Below are positions 1-7,164 of a stretch of 10,027 nt of DNA, piece after piece. The notes under the pieces were generated by a model. It was given only the letters and a program-made list of their open reading frames with translations. It was not told the origin of the DNA and ran no database searches. The DNA is from a bacterium (GTDB lineage: Bacteria > Cyanobacteriota > Vampirovibrionia > Gastranaerophilales > Gastranaerophilaceae): positions 1-10,027 of the forward strand of contig JAFUUT010000194.1 of the NCBI GenBank assembly GCA_017477685.1, in the 5' to 3' direction. Numbering within the stretch: the stretch's first letter is position 1; every line of letters starts with the position of its first letter. The position numbers and the translations under genes were made by a program.

Positions 1-1
1 A

Positions 2-757
2 AAATACAGAATAAATAAAATAAAAAAATACATAGATAAAGTATTATGTATATTTCCGTTTGAAGTTCCGCTATATCGCAACTGCGGAATAGATGTTGAG
101 TATTGCGGTCATCCTTTGATTTCTCAGTTGCCGCAACCGGCGTCAAAAATAGCTTTTTTCAAAAAACATAATCTTGATAAAGACAAAAAGCTTGTTTCTG
201 TATTCCCCGGCTCAAGAGTTTTTGAGTTGAAGTATTTGATGTCAACATTTAAAGATGCGGTTAAAATATTACAAAAAAAACATCCGCAGATACAATTTTG
301 CCTGTCGCAAGCTCCGAATCTTTCTGATGAAATATACAAAAAATTTCTGGGAGATAGTGATATTAAAGTAATAAAAGGGGAAAACCAAGCACTTTTGAGT
401 GTTTCTGATGCCCTGATACTTGCTTCCGGAACAGTTTCGCTTGAAGCATGTTTATACAAAACACCTATGATTATTGCATATAAAGGTCCGCAAATATTAT
501 ACTGGGTATACCTTATGGTCAGATGCATAAAAAGAGTATGCCTTCCTAATATTATTGCGGATAAATCTTTTGTTCCCGAACTTATTCAAAATGATGCTCA
601 AGCGGAGAATATAGCAAAACATATTGAAATTCTTTTATTTAACAGAAATGCCAGAGAAGAAATGATTTACGGCTTATCCGGAATTAAAAAACAATTGTCC
701 GATAAAAAATCCTCATTTGAAGTTGCAAAAGCGATTGATAGAGAGTTATTCCCGTAA
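2..757 (+). CDS. lpxB: lipid-A-disaccharide synthase, C-terminal part (5' end outside window)
   Basis: LpxB is a GT-B fold glycosyltransferase of the inner membrane. It joins UDP-2,3-diacylglucosamine to lipid X to make the disaccharide core of lipid A. The reading frame is open from the left edge, so about 251 residues are visible of a family length near 380. A TTG at 116 is internal and not the start. Family landmarks seen in order are FPFE then CGHP, the donor-site FPGSR (FPGSRVFELKYL), the SGTVSLEA stretch with KTPMIIAYK, and PNIIADKSFVPELIQ near the C-terminus. These match the conserved LPGSR, ASGTxxLE and PNILAG-VPE blocks of LpxB. No clear terminator follows; 55 bases separate it from the next gene on the same strand. 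The gene implies an outer membrane with lipid A. Confidence 0.93.
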   Translation, partial: KYRINKIKKYIDKVLCIFPFEVPLYRNCGIDVEYCGHPLISQLPQPASKIAFFKKHNLDKDKKLVSVFPGSRVFELKYLMSTFKDAVKILQKKHPQIQFCLSQAPNLSDEIYKKFLGDSDIKVIKGENQALLSVSDALILASGTVSLEACLYKTPMIIAYKGPQILYWVYLMVRCIKRVCLPNIIADKSFVPELIQNDAQAENIAKHIEILLFNRNAREEMIYGLSGIKKQLSDKKSSFEVAKAIDRELFP

Positions 758-812
758 TAAAACTTCAAAAATCCATTATTAATAGCAAATTTTTTTATAT
801 AGACGGTTTTAA

Positions 813-2495
813 ATGAACAAAGGCATTTTTGTTTTTATGACCAATACGATTCAAAGTAGTGTAATAGTAAATAAAAACCCGTTTTCAGATGTAAGTAAAA
901 GAACATCTGAAAAGGACTATTGGCTTGGAGAAAAAGACAACACAAAAAGTATCGCAGGTATGGAGCTTCCTGAAATATTAACACCGGAAGAAGCCAGAAG
1001 GACACGCAATACTACCAAAATAGGGACCTCTATTGCAGCCGCAACGCTTATAGTTGGAGGCGTTATATTCCTTTTGATGAGAGGCGGCCCGAAATCCTTT
1101 AGCAAGAATATTGTTCGATTTAGTAAAAACATTGAAAAACAACTCGAGCAATCTAAACTTAACCTTGAAAATAACGGATTGTACAACAAATTTTTACAAG
1201 CATTCCTCAAAGTTGCAGACTTTGCACAAAAAAGAATCGATACCGCAAATAACTTTACTACAATCAAAGACGTCACATTTGAAAAATTCATGAATAATCG
1301 GCTTACCGGAAAAATAACCGGTAAAATCCACTCATTCATAACAAAAATGTTTGCCAGAGTAGCACGCAGAGCAGTAAAATTGCAATATGAAGAAACTTAT
1401 GAAAAACTTCAAACAAGCTCTAAATTAAATAAAAAGTTACTGTCAAAAATTGCTGATAAAAACGAAATAGTAGAAATTGACGGTATAAAAAAGACAAAAG
1501 CCGAATGGATAGAACAACTTTCTCAAACAGAAGAAGAAATATTTGCAACTTATGAAAAACATTTTGGCAAAAATGCACAGTTATCACGCCTGAAAAACTT
1601 CACAGAAGTACTTCAAAATCTTAAACAACAATTCAAAGAGAAAAAAGCATTCTGGTTTTTCTCAAAAGATATTGTAAAGAACTTTGTTGCAGATTCATAC
1701 GTAAAAGATGCAAGAATTGAATTACAGAAAAACACTAACTCTATAAGAAAAATATTTTCACATTCGGAGAGTGATTTAGTACAAGAATGCAATGAAAACA
1801 TATTCCAAATAACTAAATTACTCGGTATAAACGACACTAAAAACCTGAAAACACGGAGAAACATTTCCAAAAATATCTCAGAACTGTCAAAATCTTCAGA
1901 CAAGCAAAAAATTGAAGAAGAAATCACAAAATTTATAACAGATGTAATGACTTCGCCAAAAATTAAACCTGAAATTTCAGACGAGTTATACAACTACGCG
2001 CAGGCAATAAGCTCAAATATCAATTCTTTTAAACAAGGAAAAGTCGAAGATATTTTAAATATTTGTCAAAAACTGCTGCCTCCAAAAGATTATGAAAAAC
2101 TCCAAAGGATGTACAAAGGGAATATTGTAGCATTGGACAAATCAATCCACCTTGAAACCGAAGATTATTACAATAAACTTAGAGATTTAACACTTGGAAG
2201 TGCGCCAACCGATATATTATCCGTCGTTGCGGGCTTGTTTACGCTGGGATACTATCTGACAAAATCCGAAAAAGGCAGAGAACGAAATGAGATTGCCTTA
2301 AAATACGGCTTACCGGCTTTGACAGGTCTTGGAGCCATGGTATACGGCAACGCAAAATTACTGGCAGGAACAAAAGCTTTGACCCTGAGTTTAATAACAA
2401 TGTTTATTACAAACAGACTTGGCGATATTGCAAATAAATTACTCGAAAACTATTACCAAAAACAAACACAACCTGAGAGCATAAATAATTTATAA
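813..2495 (+). CDS. large hypothetical membrane protein, lineage-specific
   Basis: I do not recognise this 560-residue protein. What is visible: an N-terminal polar stretch with an NPF motif (residues 22-24); one hydrophobic segment at about 71-89 (GTSIAAATLIVGGVIFLLM) followed by basic residues; a long Lys/Glu-rich, largely helical middle (about 95-455), probably with coiled-coil stretches; and a C-terminal region with three hydrophobic segments at about 466-482, 500-517 and 522-536. It is therefore probably an inner-membrane protein with a big soluble helical domain. The start is uncertain. ATG 813 has no good ribosome site. ATG 837 (552 residues, beginning MTNTIQSSV) has AAAGG 13 bases upstream, which is rather far. 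No signal peptidase site is evident. It is followed 66 bases later by dgt, with no obvious functional link. Confidence 0.85.
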   Translation: MNKGIFVFMTNTIQSSVIVNKNPFSDVSKRTSEKDYWLGEKDNTKSIAGMELPEILTPEEARRTRNTTKIGTSIAAATLIVGGVIFLLMRGGPKSFSKNIVRFSKNIEKQLEQSKLNLENNGLYNKFLQAFLKVADFAQKRIDTANNFTTIKDVTFEKFMNNRLTGKITGKIHSFITKMFARVARRAVKLQYEETYEKLQTSSKLNKKLLSKIADKNEIVEIDGIKKTKAEWIEQLSQTEEEIFATYEKHFGKNAQLSRLKNFTEVLQNLKQQFKEKKAFWFFSKDIVKNFVADSYVKDARIELQKNTNSIRKIFSHSESDLVQECNENIFQITKLLGINDTKNLKTRRNISKNISELSKSSDKQKIEEEITKFITDVMTSPKIKPEISDELYNYAQAISSNINSFKQGKVEDILNICQKLLPPKDYEKLQRMYKGNIVALDKSIHLETEDYYNKLRDLTLGSAPTDILSVVAGLFTLGYYLTKSEKGRERNEIALKYGLPALTGLGAMVYGNAKLLAGTKALTLSLITMFITNRLGDIANKLLENYYQKQTQPESINNL

Positions 2496-2561
2496 AATTC
2501 CCCTAAAAACAGGATAACAAGAGGGTTTTATTTTTATAAAATAGTTGTAAAAGGGGAAACT

Positions 2562-3584
2562 ATGACAAATACAATCCGTGAAAAACTTGAAAAAAGAGAA
2601 TTTGAATATTTAAGCGAATTTGCAACAAAGTCAGCAAACACAAAAGGACGTAAAGAAAAAGAAGAACAAAGCGATTTGAGAACAGATTTTCAAAGAGACA
2701 GAGATAGAATTCTTCACTCAAAAGCATTTAGAAGATTGAAACATAAAACTCAAGTATTCCTATCACCATTTGACGACCATTTTAGAACAAGACTAACCCA
2801 TACTCTTGAAGTTTCGCAAATTGCACGAACAATCTCAAGAGCATTAGACTTGAATGAAGATTTAACCGAAGCAATAGCACTCGGGCATGATTTGGGGCAC
2901 ACCCCTTTCGGGCATTGCGGAGAGGGAGTGCTAAATGAGCTTATTGAAGGAGGATTTTATCATAATCTCCAAAGTGTAAGGGTGGTAGAAGTATTAGAAC
3001 ATCTAAACCTTTGTCAGGAAACCGTTGACGGGATAAAAACACATTCTTGGGGGTATGAGCCGCAAACTCCGGAAGCCAAAGCAGTCCAACTGGCAGATAA
3101 AATCGCATATATAAATCATGATATAGAAGATTCCATTCGTGCCGGTGTAATTTCAGAAAACGATTTACCAAAAGATTGTATAGAGTATTTTTCTTCAAAT
3201 CAAAGTAAAAGATTAAGTAAAATGATAGAAGAAATTATTAATAACTCTATAGGCAAAAAAGACATTTCTATGAGCGAAGAGGGCTGGGGCTATACAACAA
3301 AATTAAGAAAATGGATGTTTGAGAATGTGTATATAGATTCACCGGCAAAACTGGAAGAAAGCAAAGCAAGAAATGTTATAAGAGAACTGTTTTACCTGTA
3401 CCTTGACAAGGTAAAAGAAATATGTCCTCCGGACAAAGCCGTAAGGATAGTAACTGATTATATTTCAGGTATGACAGATCGCTACGCAATAGAAAGATAC
3501 AAAAGCCATTTCATACCTGAAGGTTTTCACAACAGCACAAAAGACGATTTCTTATTCAAACTCGCAAGTATGCAGGAGGAATAA
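2562..3584 (+). CDS. dgt: dGTPase-family HD-domain deoxynucleoside triphosphate triphosphohydrolase
   Basis: Dgt-type enzymes cleave dNTPs to the deoxynucleoside and inorganic triphosphate, controlling dNTP pools. The HD-domain metal ligands are clear: H80 in RTRLTHTLEVSQIAR, H109-D110 in ALGHDLGHTPFGHCGE, and D178 in QLADKIAYINHDIED. The N-terminal RDRDRILHSKAFRRLKHKTQ block is typical of the bacterial dGTPase-like group. At 340 residues it matches the shorter dGTPase-like proteins rather than the roughly 500-residue E. coli Dgt, so the preferred nucleotide is uncertain. The start is supported by AGGGG at 2552-2556, five bases before the ATG. xerD begins 9 bases after the stop, so the two are probably co-transcribed. 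Confidence 0.93.
   Translation: MTNTIREKLEKREFEYLSEFATKSANTKGRKEKEEQSDLRTDFQRDRDRILHSKAFRRLKHKTQVFLSPFDDHFRTRLTHTLEVSQIARTISRALDLNEDLTEAIALGHDLGHTPFGHCGEGVLNELIEGGFYHNLQSVRVVEVLEHLNLCQETVDGIKTHSWGYEPQTPEAKAVQLADKIAYINHDIEDSIRAGVISENDLPKDCIEYFSSNQSKRLSKMIEEIINNSIGKKDISMSEEGWGYTTKLRKWMFENVYIDSPAKLEESKARNVIRELFYLYLDKVKEICPPDKAVRIVTDYISGMTDRYAIERYKSHFIPEGFHNSTKDDFLFKLASMQEE
3574..3580 (+). promoter_or_regulatory. ribosome binding site for xerD inside the dgt 3' end
   Basis: AGGAGGA is a near-perfect Shine-Dalgarno sequence within the last codons of dgt. It lies 13 bases before the xerD ATG at 3594, longer than the usual 5-9. No nearer start exists in that frame, because the in-frame TAA of dgt lies at 3582-3584. 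The arrangement suggests translational coupling of dgt and xerD. Confidence 0.6.
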
Positions 3585-3593
3585 AAATTCACA

Positions 3594-4469
3594 ATGGATG
3601 TACAACTGCTTTCAGAATATTTGGAATATCTAGATGTTGAAAAAGGTTTGTCTTCAAATACAATCGATGCATACCGTAGAGATTTAACGGACTTTATTGA
3701 CTTTTATATATCAAAAGGGATAAATAATATAATCGGGATAGACCGCACTCAAATTAATACCTACATAATGTTCCTTCATGACAAAAAATATAACTCTCGC
3801 AGCGTTGTGAGGAAAATCGCCTCTTTACGAGGTTTTTTCAAATGGCTGAACGCAAATGAATATATTAAACAAAATCCCGCACAAATGATTGAACAGCCTA
3901 AACTCCCTAAAAGACTCCCAAAAGTAATTTCCCTTGAAGATATAAAAAAAATATTTCATTCAGATTTAAATCCGATGGAAATGCTAATTGTCGAGCTTCT
4001 ATATGATTGCGGTTTAAGAGTTTCAGAACTTGTAAATTTGAAATTAAATAATATAGACATCAAAGCAAAATATATTCAGTGCTACGGCAAAGGTTCAAAA
4101 GAAAGAGTAGTACCGTTTGGCAAAAATGCACAACAGGCATTGAACAGATATATCAAGTACAGAGAACAAATAATTATAAAAAATAATATTTCAAATAACA
4201 AAAATTTGTTCTTGAAAGAATCAGGCAAAAATATCACAAGACAAGATGTGTATAATTTTATAAGAAAGCAAGGGGAAAAAATACATAAACATATTTCTCC
4301 TCATACATTACGACACACTTTTGCAACTCATCTGCTTGATAACGGAGCAGACCTAAGAGTTGTTCAAGAGCTTTTAGGGCATAGTGATGTTTCGACAACC
4401 CAACTCTACACCCACATAACTAAAAAACGCTTAAAAGAAGTGTACTTTGCAATCAATAAAAACTCGTGA
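3594..4469 (+). CDS. xerD: tyrosine recombinase XerD-like (chromosome dimer resolution)
   Basis: Site-specific tyrosine recombinase. The family works at dif, normally as a XerC/XerD heterotetramer activated by FtsK, to resolve chromosome dimers. The N-terminal SAM-like core-binding domain spans about residues 1-90. It contains the NTIDAYRRDL motif, and the linker QPKLPKRLPKVIS that follows closely resembles the XerD linker. All catalytic residues are present: R142 (CGLRVSEL), K166 (YGKGSKE), H237 and R240 (SPHTLRHTFATH), H263 (LLGHSDVSTTQ) and nucleophile Y272 (LYTHI). The length of 291 is normal. XerC and XerD cannot be fully separated by eye; the linker and the GADLRVVQELLGHSDVSTTQ stretch favour XerD. 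It shares dgt's reading frame, with three codons between the dgt stop and this ATG. The stop is TGA and lies inside a palindrome just before bioD. Confidence 0.92.
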   Translation: MDVQLLSEYLEYLDVEKGLSSNTIDAYRRDLTDFIDFYISKGINNIIGIDRTQINTYIMFLHDKKYNSRSVVRKIASLRGFFKWLNANEYIKQNPAQMIEQPKLPKRLPKVISLEDIKKIFHSDLNPMEMLIVELLYDCGLRVSELVNLKLNNIDIKAKYIQCYGKGSKERVVPFGKNAQQALNRYIKYREQIIIKNNISNNKNLFLKESGKNITRQDVYNFIRKQGEKIHKHISPHTLRHTFATHLLDNGADLRVVQELLGHSDVSTTQLYTHITKKRLKEVYFAINKNS

Positions 4470-4481
4470 TAATATAATCAC
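4447..4481 (+). promoter_or_regulatory. candidate bioD promoter with palindrome at the -10 region
   Basis: TTGCAA (4447-4452), a 17-base spacer and an extended -10, TGA-TAATAT (4467-4475), put the predicted transcript start about on the bioD ATG at 4482. A perfect TATAAT also occurs at 4473-4478. Positions 4466-4481 form an inverted repeat, GTGAT-AATATA-ATCAC, which could be an operator over the -10. No Shine-Dalgarno site is present. This is inference from spacing and consensus only. Confidence 0.4.
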
Positions 4482-5186
4482 ATGCGGAGTTTATTTTTAA
4501 CCGGATTAAAAAAACAGACAGGGAAAACAATTATAGCTTCAGGACTTGCAGGAACTATGCAGAGCCTGTCATACTCTACCGGATATTTCAAAACCATACA
4601 AACAGGTTCACTATTAAAATATGACTCCGATGATGTACAGTTTGTGAACAAAATTGATCCCAACATAAATACTTATTCAAGCTATAATTTGCAAAGTTTT
4701 TCAAGCCCGCTTGTCGGCTCATACGAAACCGAAATAAAAAAAATAAATATGAAAAAAATAACAGATGACTACAATTCATTTATTCACCTGTCAGATTTTA
4801 ACATAATAGAAGGCTCAAACAGTATCTCTACCCCGATTGATGAAGCGCACACCGAAATTGATATTGTTAAAGAACTGGAAATTCCTCTAATTCTTACTGT
4901 TAATGCGCAAAAATCAACAATTGATGAAATTATTTCAGCAGTATCATATATAAAATCCCACCGTGTAATAATTTTTGGGATAATCATTAACGAATATGAT
5001 ATAAACTCAAGCAATATTGAACAAAAATATCTTCCGCACCTTATAAAAGAATACACTGCAGGAACAAAAATACTGGGCTGTTTTCCTCACATAACCGATA
5101 TACGGCCGGATACGCTTATCGCACACACACTAAACTGCTTTAATTTAGAAGAAATATTCGGCTTAGAAATTTCCAAATTAAGATAG
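4482..5186 (+). CDS. bioD: dethiobiotin synthetase (BioD), divergent
   Basis: BioD closes the ureido ring of 7,8-diaminopelargonate using CO2 and ATP, the next-to-last step of biotin synthesis, in the cytoplasm. Evidence: the P-loop TGLKKQTGKT (residues 7-16) with K15 and T16 at the same numbers as in E. coli BioD; K37 in YFKTIQTGS matching the YKPVxSG carbamate-site lysine; D50/D51 in DSDD; E110 in the EGSNSISTP block; and N170 in IINEYD, matching the nucleotide-base Asn-Asp motif. The length of 234 is normal. It is odd that the usual EGAGG loop reads EGSNS. No other biotin gene is in the window. It starts 12 bases after xerD without a Shine-Dalgarno site. A BioD-like paralogue of other function is possible but less likely. 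Confidence 0.82.
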   Translation: MRSLFLTGLKKQTGKTIIASGLAGTMQSLSYSTGYFKTIQTGSLLKYDSDDVQFVNKIDPNINTYSSYNLQSFSSPLVGSYETEIKKINMKKITDDYNSFIHLSDFNIIEGSNSISTPIDEAHTEIDIVKELEIPLILTVNAQKSTIDEIISAVSYIKSHRVIIFGIIINEYDINSSNIEQKYLPHLIKEYTAGTKILGCFPHITDIRPDTLIAHTLNCFNLEEIFGLEISKLR

Positions 5187-5227
5187 AATTAGTAGCAAAA
5201 AAAATTTTGTCCTGCTTTCATATATAT

Positions 5228-6070
5228 ATGAAAATAAATTATTTTATACCAAGATTACCCGCAAAATATTGTCACGGAACAGTAGAACAACGACAACTAA
5301 AAGCAAATGAGCTTAACAGTCAAATATTTGAACGAATTGTTAATCAATTCGGGAGTTCTGACAGATGTTATTTTTTAGACATAAAAAAAATCATTGAAGA
5401 GTTCTTAGGCGATTGTACAAAAATATATTTTAGAAGCTCAAAAATCTTCAGTAGACGCGGTGAAACCAAATTGTTAACTAAAAAATACGGAGTTAAAGGA
5501 ATAAAAATAAGAATTCCTCTTGACCCGTATAATGATGTGAATATCAGAACTATACCAATCTTAATGCACGAAATAGGACATGCAACGCTCTATCTTTCGA
5601 ACCCGAAATACATAATTAATAACTTAAAATGTTTCCAAGGCAAATTTTCAAAGAAAAAAATTTGGAGATTTTATAACAATCATATATACAAAAGAGAAAC
5701 CGCCAAAACTCCTGAGAAAAAAGAACAAATTCTCCAAGACATTGAAAAAGGCCTGAATAAAATACTAAAAAAATACACCCCTCAAGAAAGAATTCTATAC
5801 CTGAATCAATTAAGGTATTCCATTCAATCAGAAATAAATTCATATAATCTCGGGGTCAACTTTGCAAAGCAATTAAACAAAATATATAAACCTATTATAA
5901 ATATTAAAGATGTGTATACAAAAGATGATTTTATGTTTAGCGAAAAATTAGAGGTAATAAACAAAATATTAGCTGAAACTATCAAAAAAGAACGCAGCAA
6001 TCCTGAGCCTCCAAAGAGAAATATATTTCTAAAAATGCTGGATCGCTTGTTCTTTGAAGATGACGAATAA
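5228..6070 (+). CDS. hypothetical protein with HExxH zinc-metallopeptidase motif
   Basis: I do not recognise the family. The 280-residue protein carries LMHEIGHATLYLS, a classic zincin active-site helix (H114, E115, H118). A possible third ligand is E202 in QSEINSYNLGVNFAKQL, about 84 residues further on, as in gluzincins; this is a guess. The rest is Lys-rich and probably helical, with no signal peptide or membrane segment, so a cytoplasmic location is inferred. The C-terminus is acidic (FFEDDE). The ATG at 5228 is preferred. A TTG at 5207 would add seven residues but has no ribosome site either. It follows bioD by 41 bases and ends at a strong terminator. Substrate and role are unknown. Confidence 0.8.
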   Translation: MKINYFIPRLPAKYCHGTVEQRQLKANELNSQIFERIVNQFGSSDRCYFLDIKKIIEEFLGDCTKIYFRSSKIFSRRGETKLLTKKYGVKGIKIRIPLDPYNDVNIRTIPILMHEIGHATLYLSNPKYIINNLKCFQGKFSKKKIWRFYNNHIYKRETAKTPEKKEQILQDIEKGLNKILKKYTPQERILYLNQLRYSIQSEINSYNLGVNFAKQLNKIYKPIINIKDVYTKDDFMFSEKLEVINKILAETIKKERSNPEPPKRNIFLKMLDRLFFEDDE

Positions 6071-6104
6071 AAAAAGACGGAGCTTTTAAAAACTCCGTCT
6101 TTTT
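6071..6104. terminator. strong bidirectional intrinsic terminator
   Basis: AAAAAGACGGAG (6071-6082) pairs with CTCCGTCTTTTT (6093-6104), giving a 12-base stem with a 7 bp GC-bearing core and a 10-base loop. The flanking A and T runs let it work in both directions. It serves the + strand HExxH gene, which ends at 6070, and the convergent - strand operon, which ends at 6122. Confidence 0.92.
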
Positions 6105-6121
6105 ACATTTTTTTTAAATAC

Positions 6122-6508
6122 TTAACTCAAAGCCATCAAAGCTTTTACTGAACGAGCATTTTCTTTTACATCATCAGAAAAATCTTCGCCTGAAATTGTA
6201 TGTTCAAGAACTTTCATAGCTTCTTCTTTATCTTCTAATGAAAGCAGTGCATTGATAGTACTCATAGCAACAACTGTGGACATGTCATTGATACCTTTGC
6301 CTTTGTTAGAAATAACAACAGATAAAGATTCCGGTACATTTCTTTTTACGAGAGCGCGTGCAGTCATTTCTCTAACATCATCAATAGAAGAATTAGTTCC
6401 GATTTCTTCTAATACAGCGATTGCATCAGGACTGGGATTGATAGTTAAAGAATCAATAATATCACTTACTCTGTTATAACTTTTTGTATTTTTTACTGTA
6501 GTATTCAT
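6122..6508 (-). CDS. small HEAT-like helical-repeat protein
   Basis: This 128-residue protein has no recognisable enzyme motif. It looks all-helical, with two or three HEAT-like repeats: compare DDVREMTARALVKRNV (about residues 43-58) with DDVKENARSVKALMAL (about 112-127). Between them is a hydrophobic helix, STVVAMSTINALLSLEDKEE (77-96). HEAT repeats usually bind proteins, so a scaffold or adaptor role is inferred. There is no signal peptide. The start is supported by GAGGAG (6518-6523 on the - strand), nine bases before the ATG. The gene begins 17 bases after the stop of the NPF/SFTGN gene at 6526-7068, so it is the second gene of a two-gene operon ending at the shared terminator. The partner in the operon is the best clue to its function. 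Confidence 0.85.
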   Translation of the reverse strand: MNTTVKNTKSYNRVSDIIDSLTINPSPDAIAVLEEIGTNSSIDDVREMTARALVKRNVPESLSVVISNKGKGINDMSTVVAMSTINALLSLEDKEEAMKVLEHTISGEDFSDDVKENARSVKALMALS

Positions 6509-6525
6509 CTATAAAATCTCCTCTT

Positions 6526-7068
6526 TTATGCTGCTGTTCTTTCGATTTCAGCTTGTAACGCTTCAATACTGTCTATTAACATAGGTTTAACCTGTGTATG
6601 AGGATCCATTTTTGACATTCTGGTAATCTCACGTCCTCTTGTGTTAACCATAGAAGTTACATCCGTTCCAAGGATATTTTTAACGTATTCATATCCGTGT
6701 TTAATGCCTTCGCCCATATGAATTTCTGTATTACCAAAATCTACAATTTTGTTCCATCCTGCAACAACGCTATTTTTAACACCATTGCAGAATTCTTTTA
6801 TAGTTTCAATACCTTCATAGAATTTTTTACCAAAATCATTTATAGAACCAACAAATGTAGAATAAATTCTTTTTGTGTGGCTTGTGATATTTCCTGTGAA
6901 GGATACATTGTTATCTTTTTTACTTGATTCAAAAACATCTTCTGTTAAGATATTTTTTTGGAAATTAGATGTAGCAAAAGGATTTGAAGATCTTGCTACT
7001 GTTTTTTCATTAAGCGTCGTATTGAAAATACGATGACTCAGTTGATTAATTTTTTCGACTGTTGACAT
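6526..7068 (-). CDS. hypothetical protein with N-terminal NPF and SFTGN motifs
   Basis: Unrecognised 180-residue protein. The N-terminal third (about 1-60) is polar and probably disordered. It contains NPFATSNF from residue 29 and VSFTGN at 55-60. I associate such NPF/FTG tags with hypothetical proteins of gut Melainabacteria, from memory. The remainder (61-180) looks helical and amphipathic, with KKFYEGIETIKEFCNGVK and a C-terminal DSIEALQAEIERTAA helix. There is no membrane segment or signal peptide. The start is well supported: GAGG (7074-7077, - strand) lies five bases before the ATG. It is the first gene of an operon with the HEAT-like gene. The large neighbour at 813-2495 also has an early NPF motif. 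Confidence 0.85.
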   Translation of the reverse strand: MSTVEKINQLSHRIFNTTLNEKTVARSSNPFATSNFQKNILTEDVFESSKKDNNVSFTGNITSHTKRIYSTFVGSINDFGKKFYEGIETIKEFCNGVKNSVVAGWNKIVDFGNTEIHMGEGIKHGYEYVKNILGTDVTSMVNTRGREITRMSKMDPHTQVKPMLIDSIEALQAEIERTAA

Positions 7069-7102
7069 AATTACCTCTTTCTTTGACTATATCCACTCAT
7101 TA

Positions 7103-7111
7103 AGTTTAGCA
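7103..7111 (-). promoter_or_regulatory. candidate extended -10 for the - strand operon
   Basis: Read on the - strand this is TGC-TAAACT, an extended -10 (TGnTAnnnT) about 34 bases before the ATG at 7068. That leaves a leader of about 27 bases containing the GAGG ribosome site. No convincing -35 is visible, so this is weak. Confidence 0.3.
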
Positions 7112-7148
7112 TAGGACGCTTATATTAAATCCACCTTTTGTATGATTT

Positions 7149-7164
7149 GTGATAAAATATCAAT
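7149..7164 (+). promoter_or_regulatory. candidate leaderless promoter element of mazG
   Basis: TGA-TAAAAT (7150-7158) is an extended -10 whose last base lies six bases before the mazG ATG at 7165. The transcript would therefore start at or next to the ATG. It is embedded in an inverted repeat TGATA-AAA-TATCA (7150-7162). The same GTGATAA opening at the same 16-base distance precedes bioD. No good -35 and no Shine-Dalgarno site are seen. Confidence 0.45.

Noticed and set aside
116..757. Reading the lpxB frame as a complete 213-residue gene starting at TTG 116
   Set aside because: The frame is open back to base 2 and the upstream residues (CIFPFEVPLYRNCG, CGHP) match LpxB, so the gene is simply cut by the window edge.
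2500..2535. Terminator after the large membrane protein gene (CCCT 2501-2504, AGGG 2522-2525, then a T-rich run)
   Set aside because: The stem is only four base pairs with a 17-base loop, too weak to call despite the T tract.
2514..2542. Promoter for dgt (ATAACA, 17 bases, TAAAAT)
   Set aside because: The -35 lacks the key TTG, and the predicted start would leave the ribosome site at the very 5' end. AT-rich sequence gives such matches by chance.
3594..4469. XerD-like gene as the integrase of a mobile element
   Set aside because: Full XerD linker and catalytic motifs, an operon with dgt, housekeeping neighbours, and no attachment repeats or phage genes in the window.
4466..4481. CRP/FNR- or NtcA-type operator
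   Set aside because: The half-site spacing (GTGA-N8-TCAC) differs from CRP (N6), and the GTA-N8-TAC core of NtcA is absent.
5191..5218. Hairpin AGCA...TGCT with an A/T core after bioD as a terminator
   Set aside because: It has almost no GC pairs and no T run after it.
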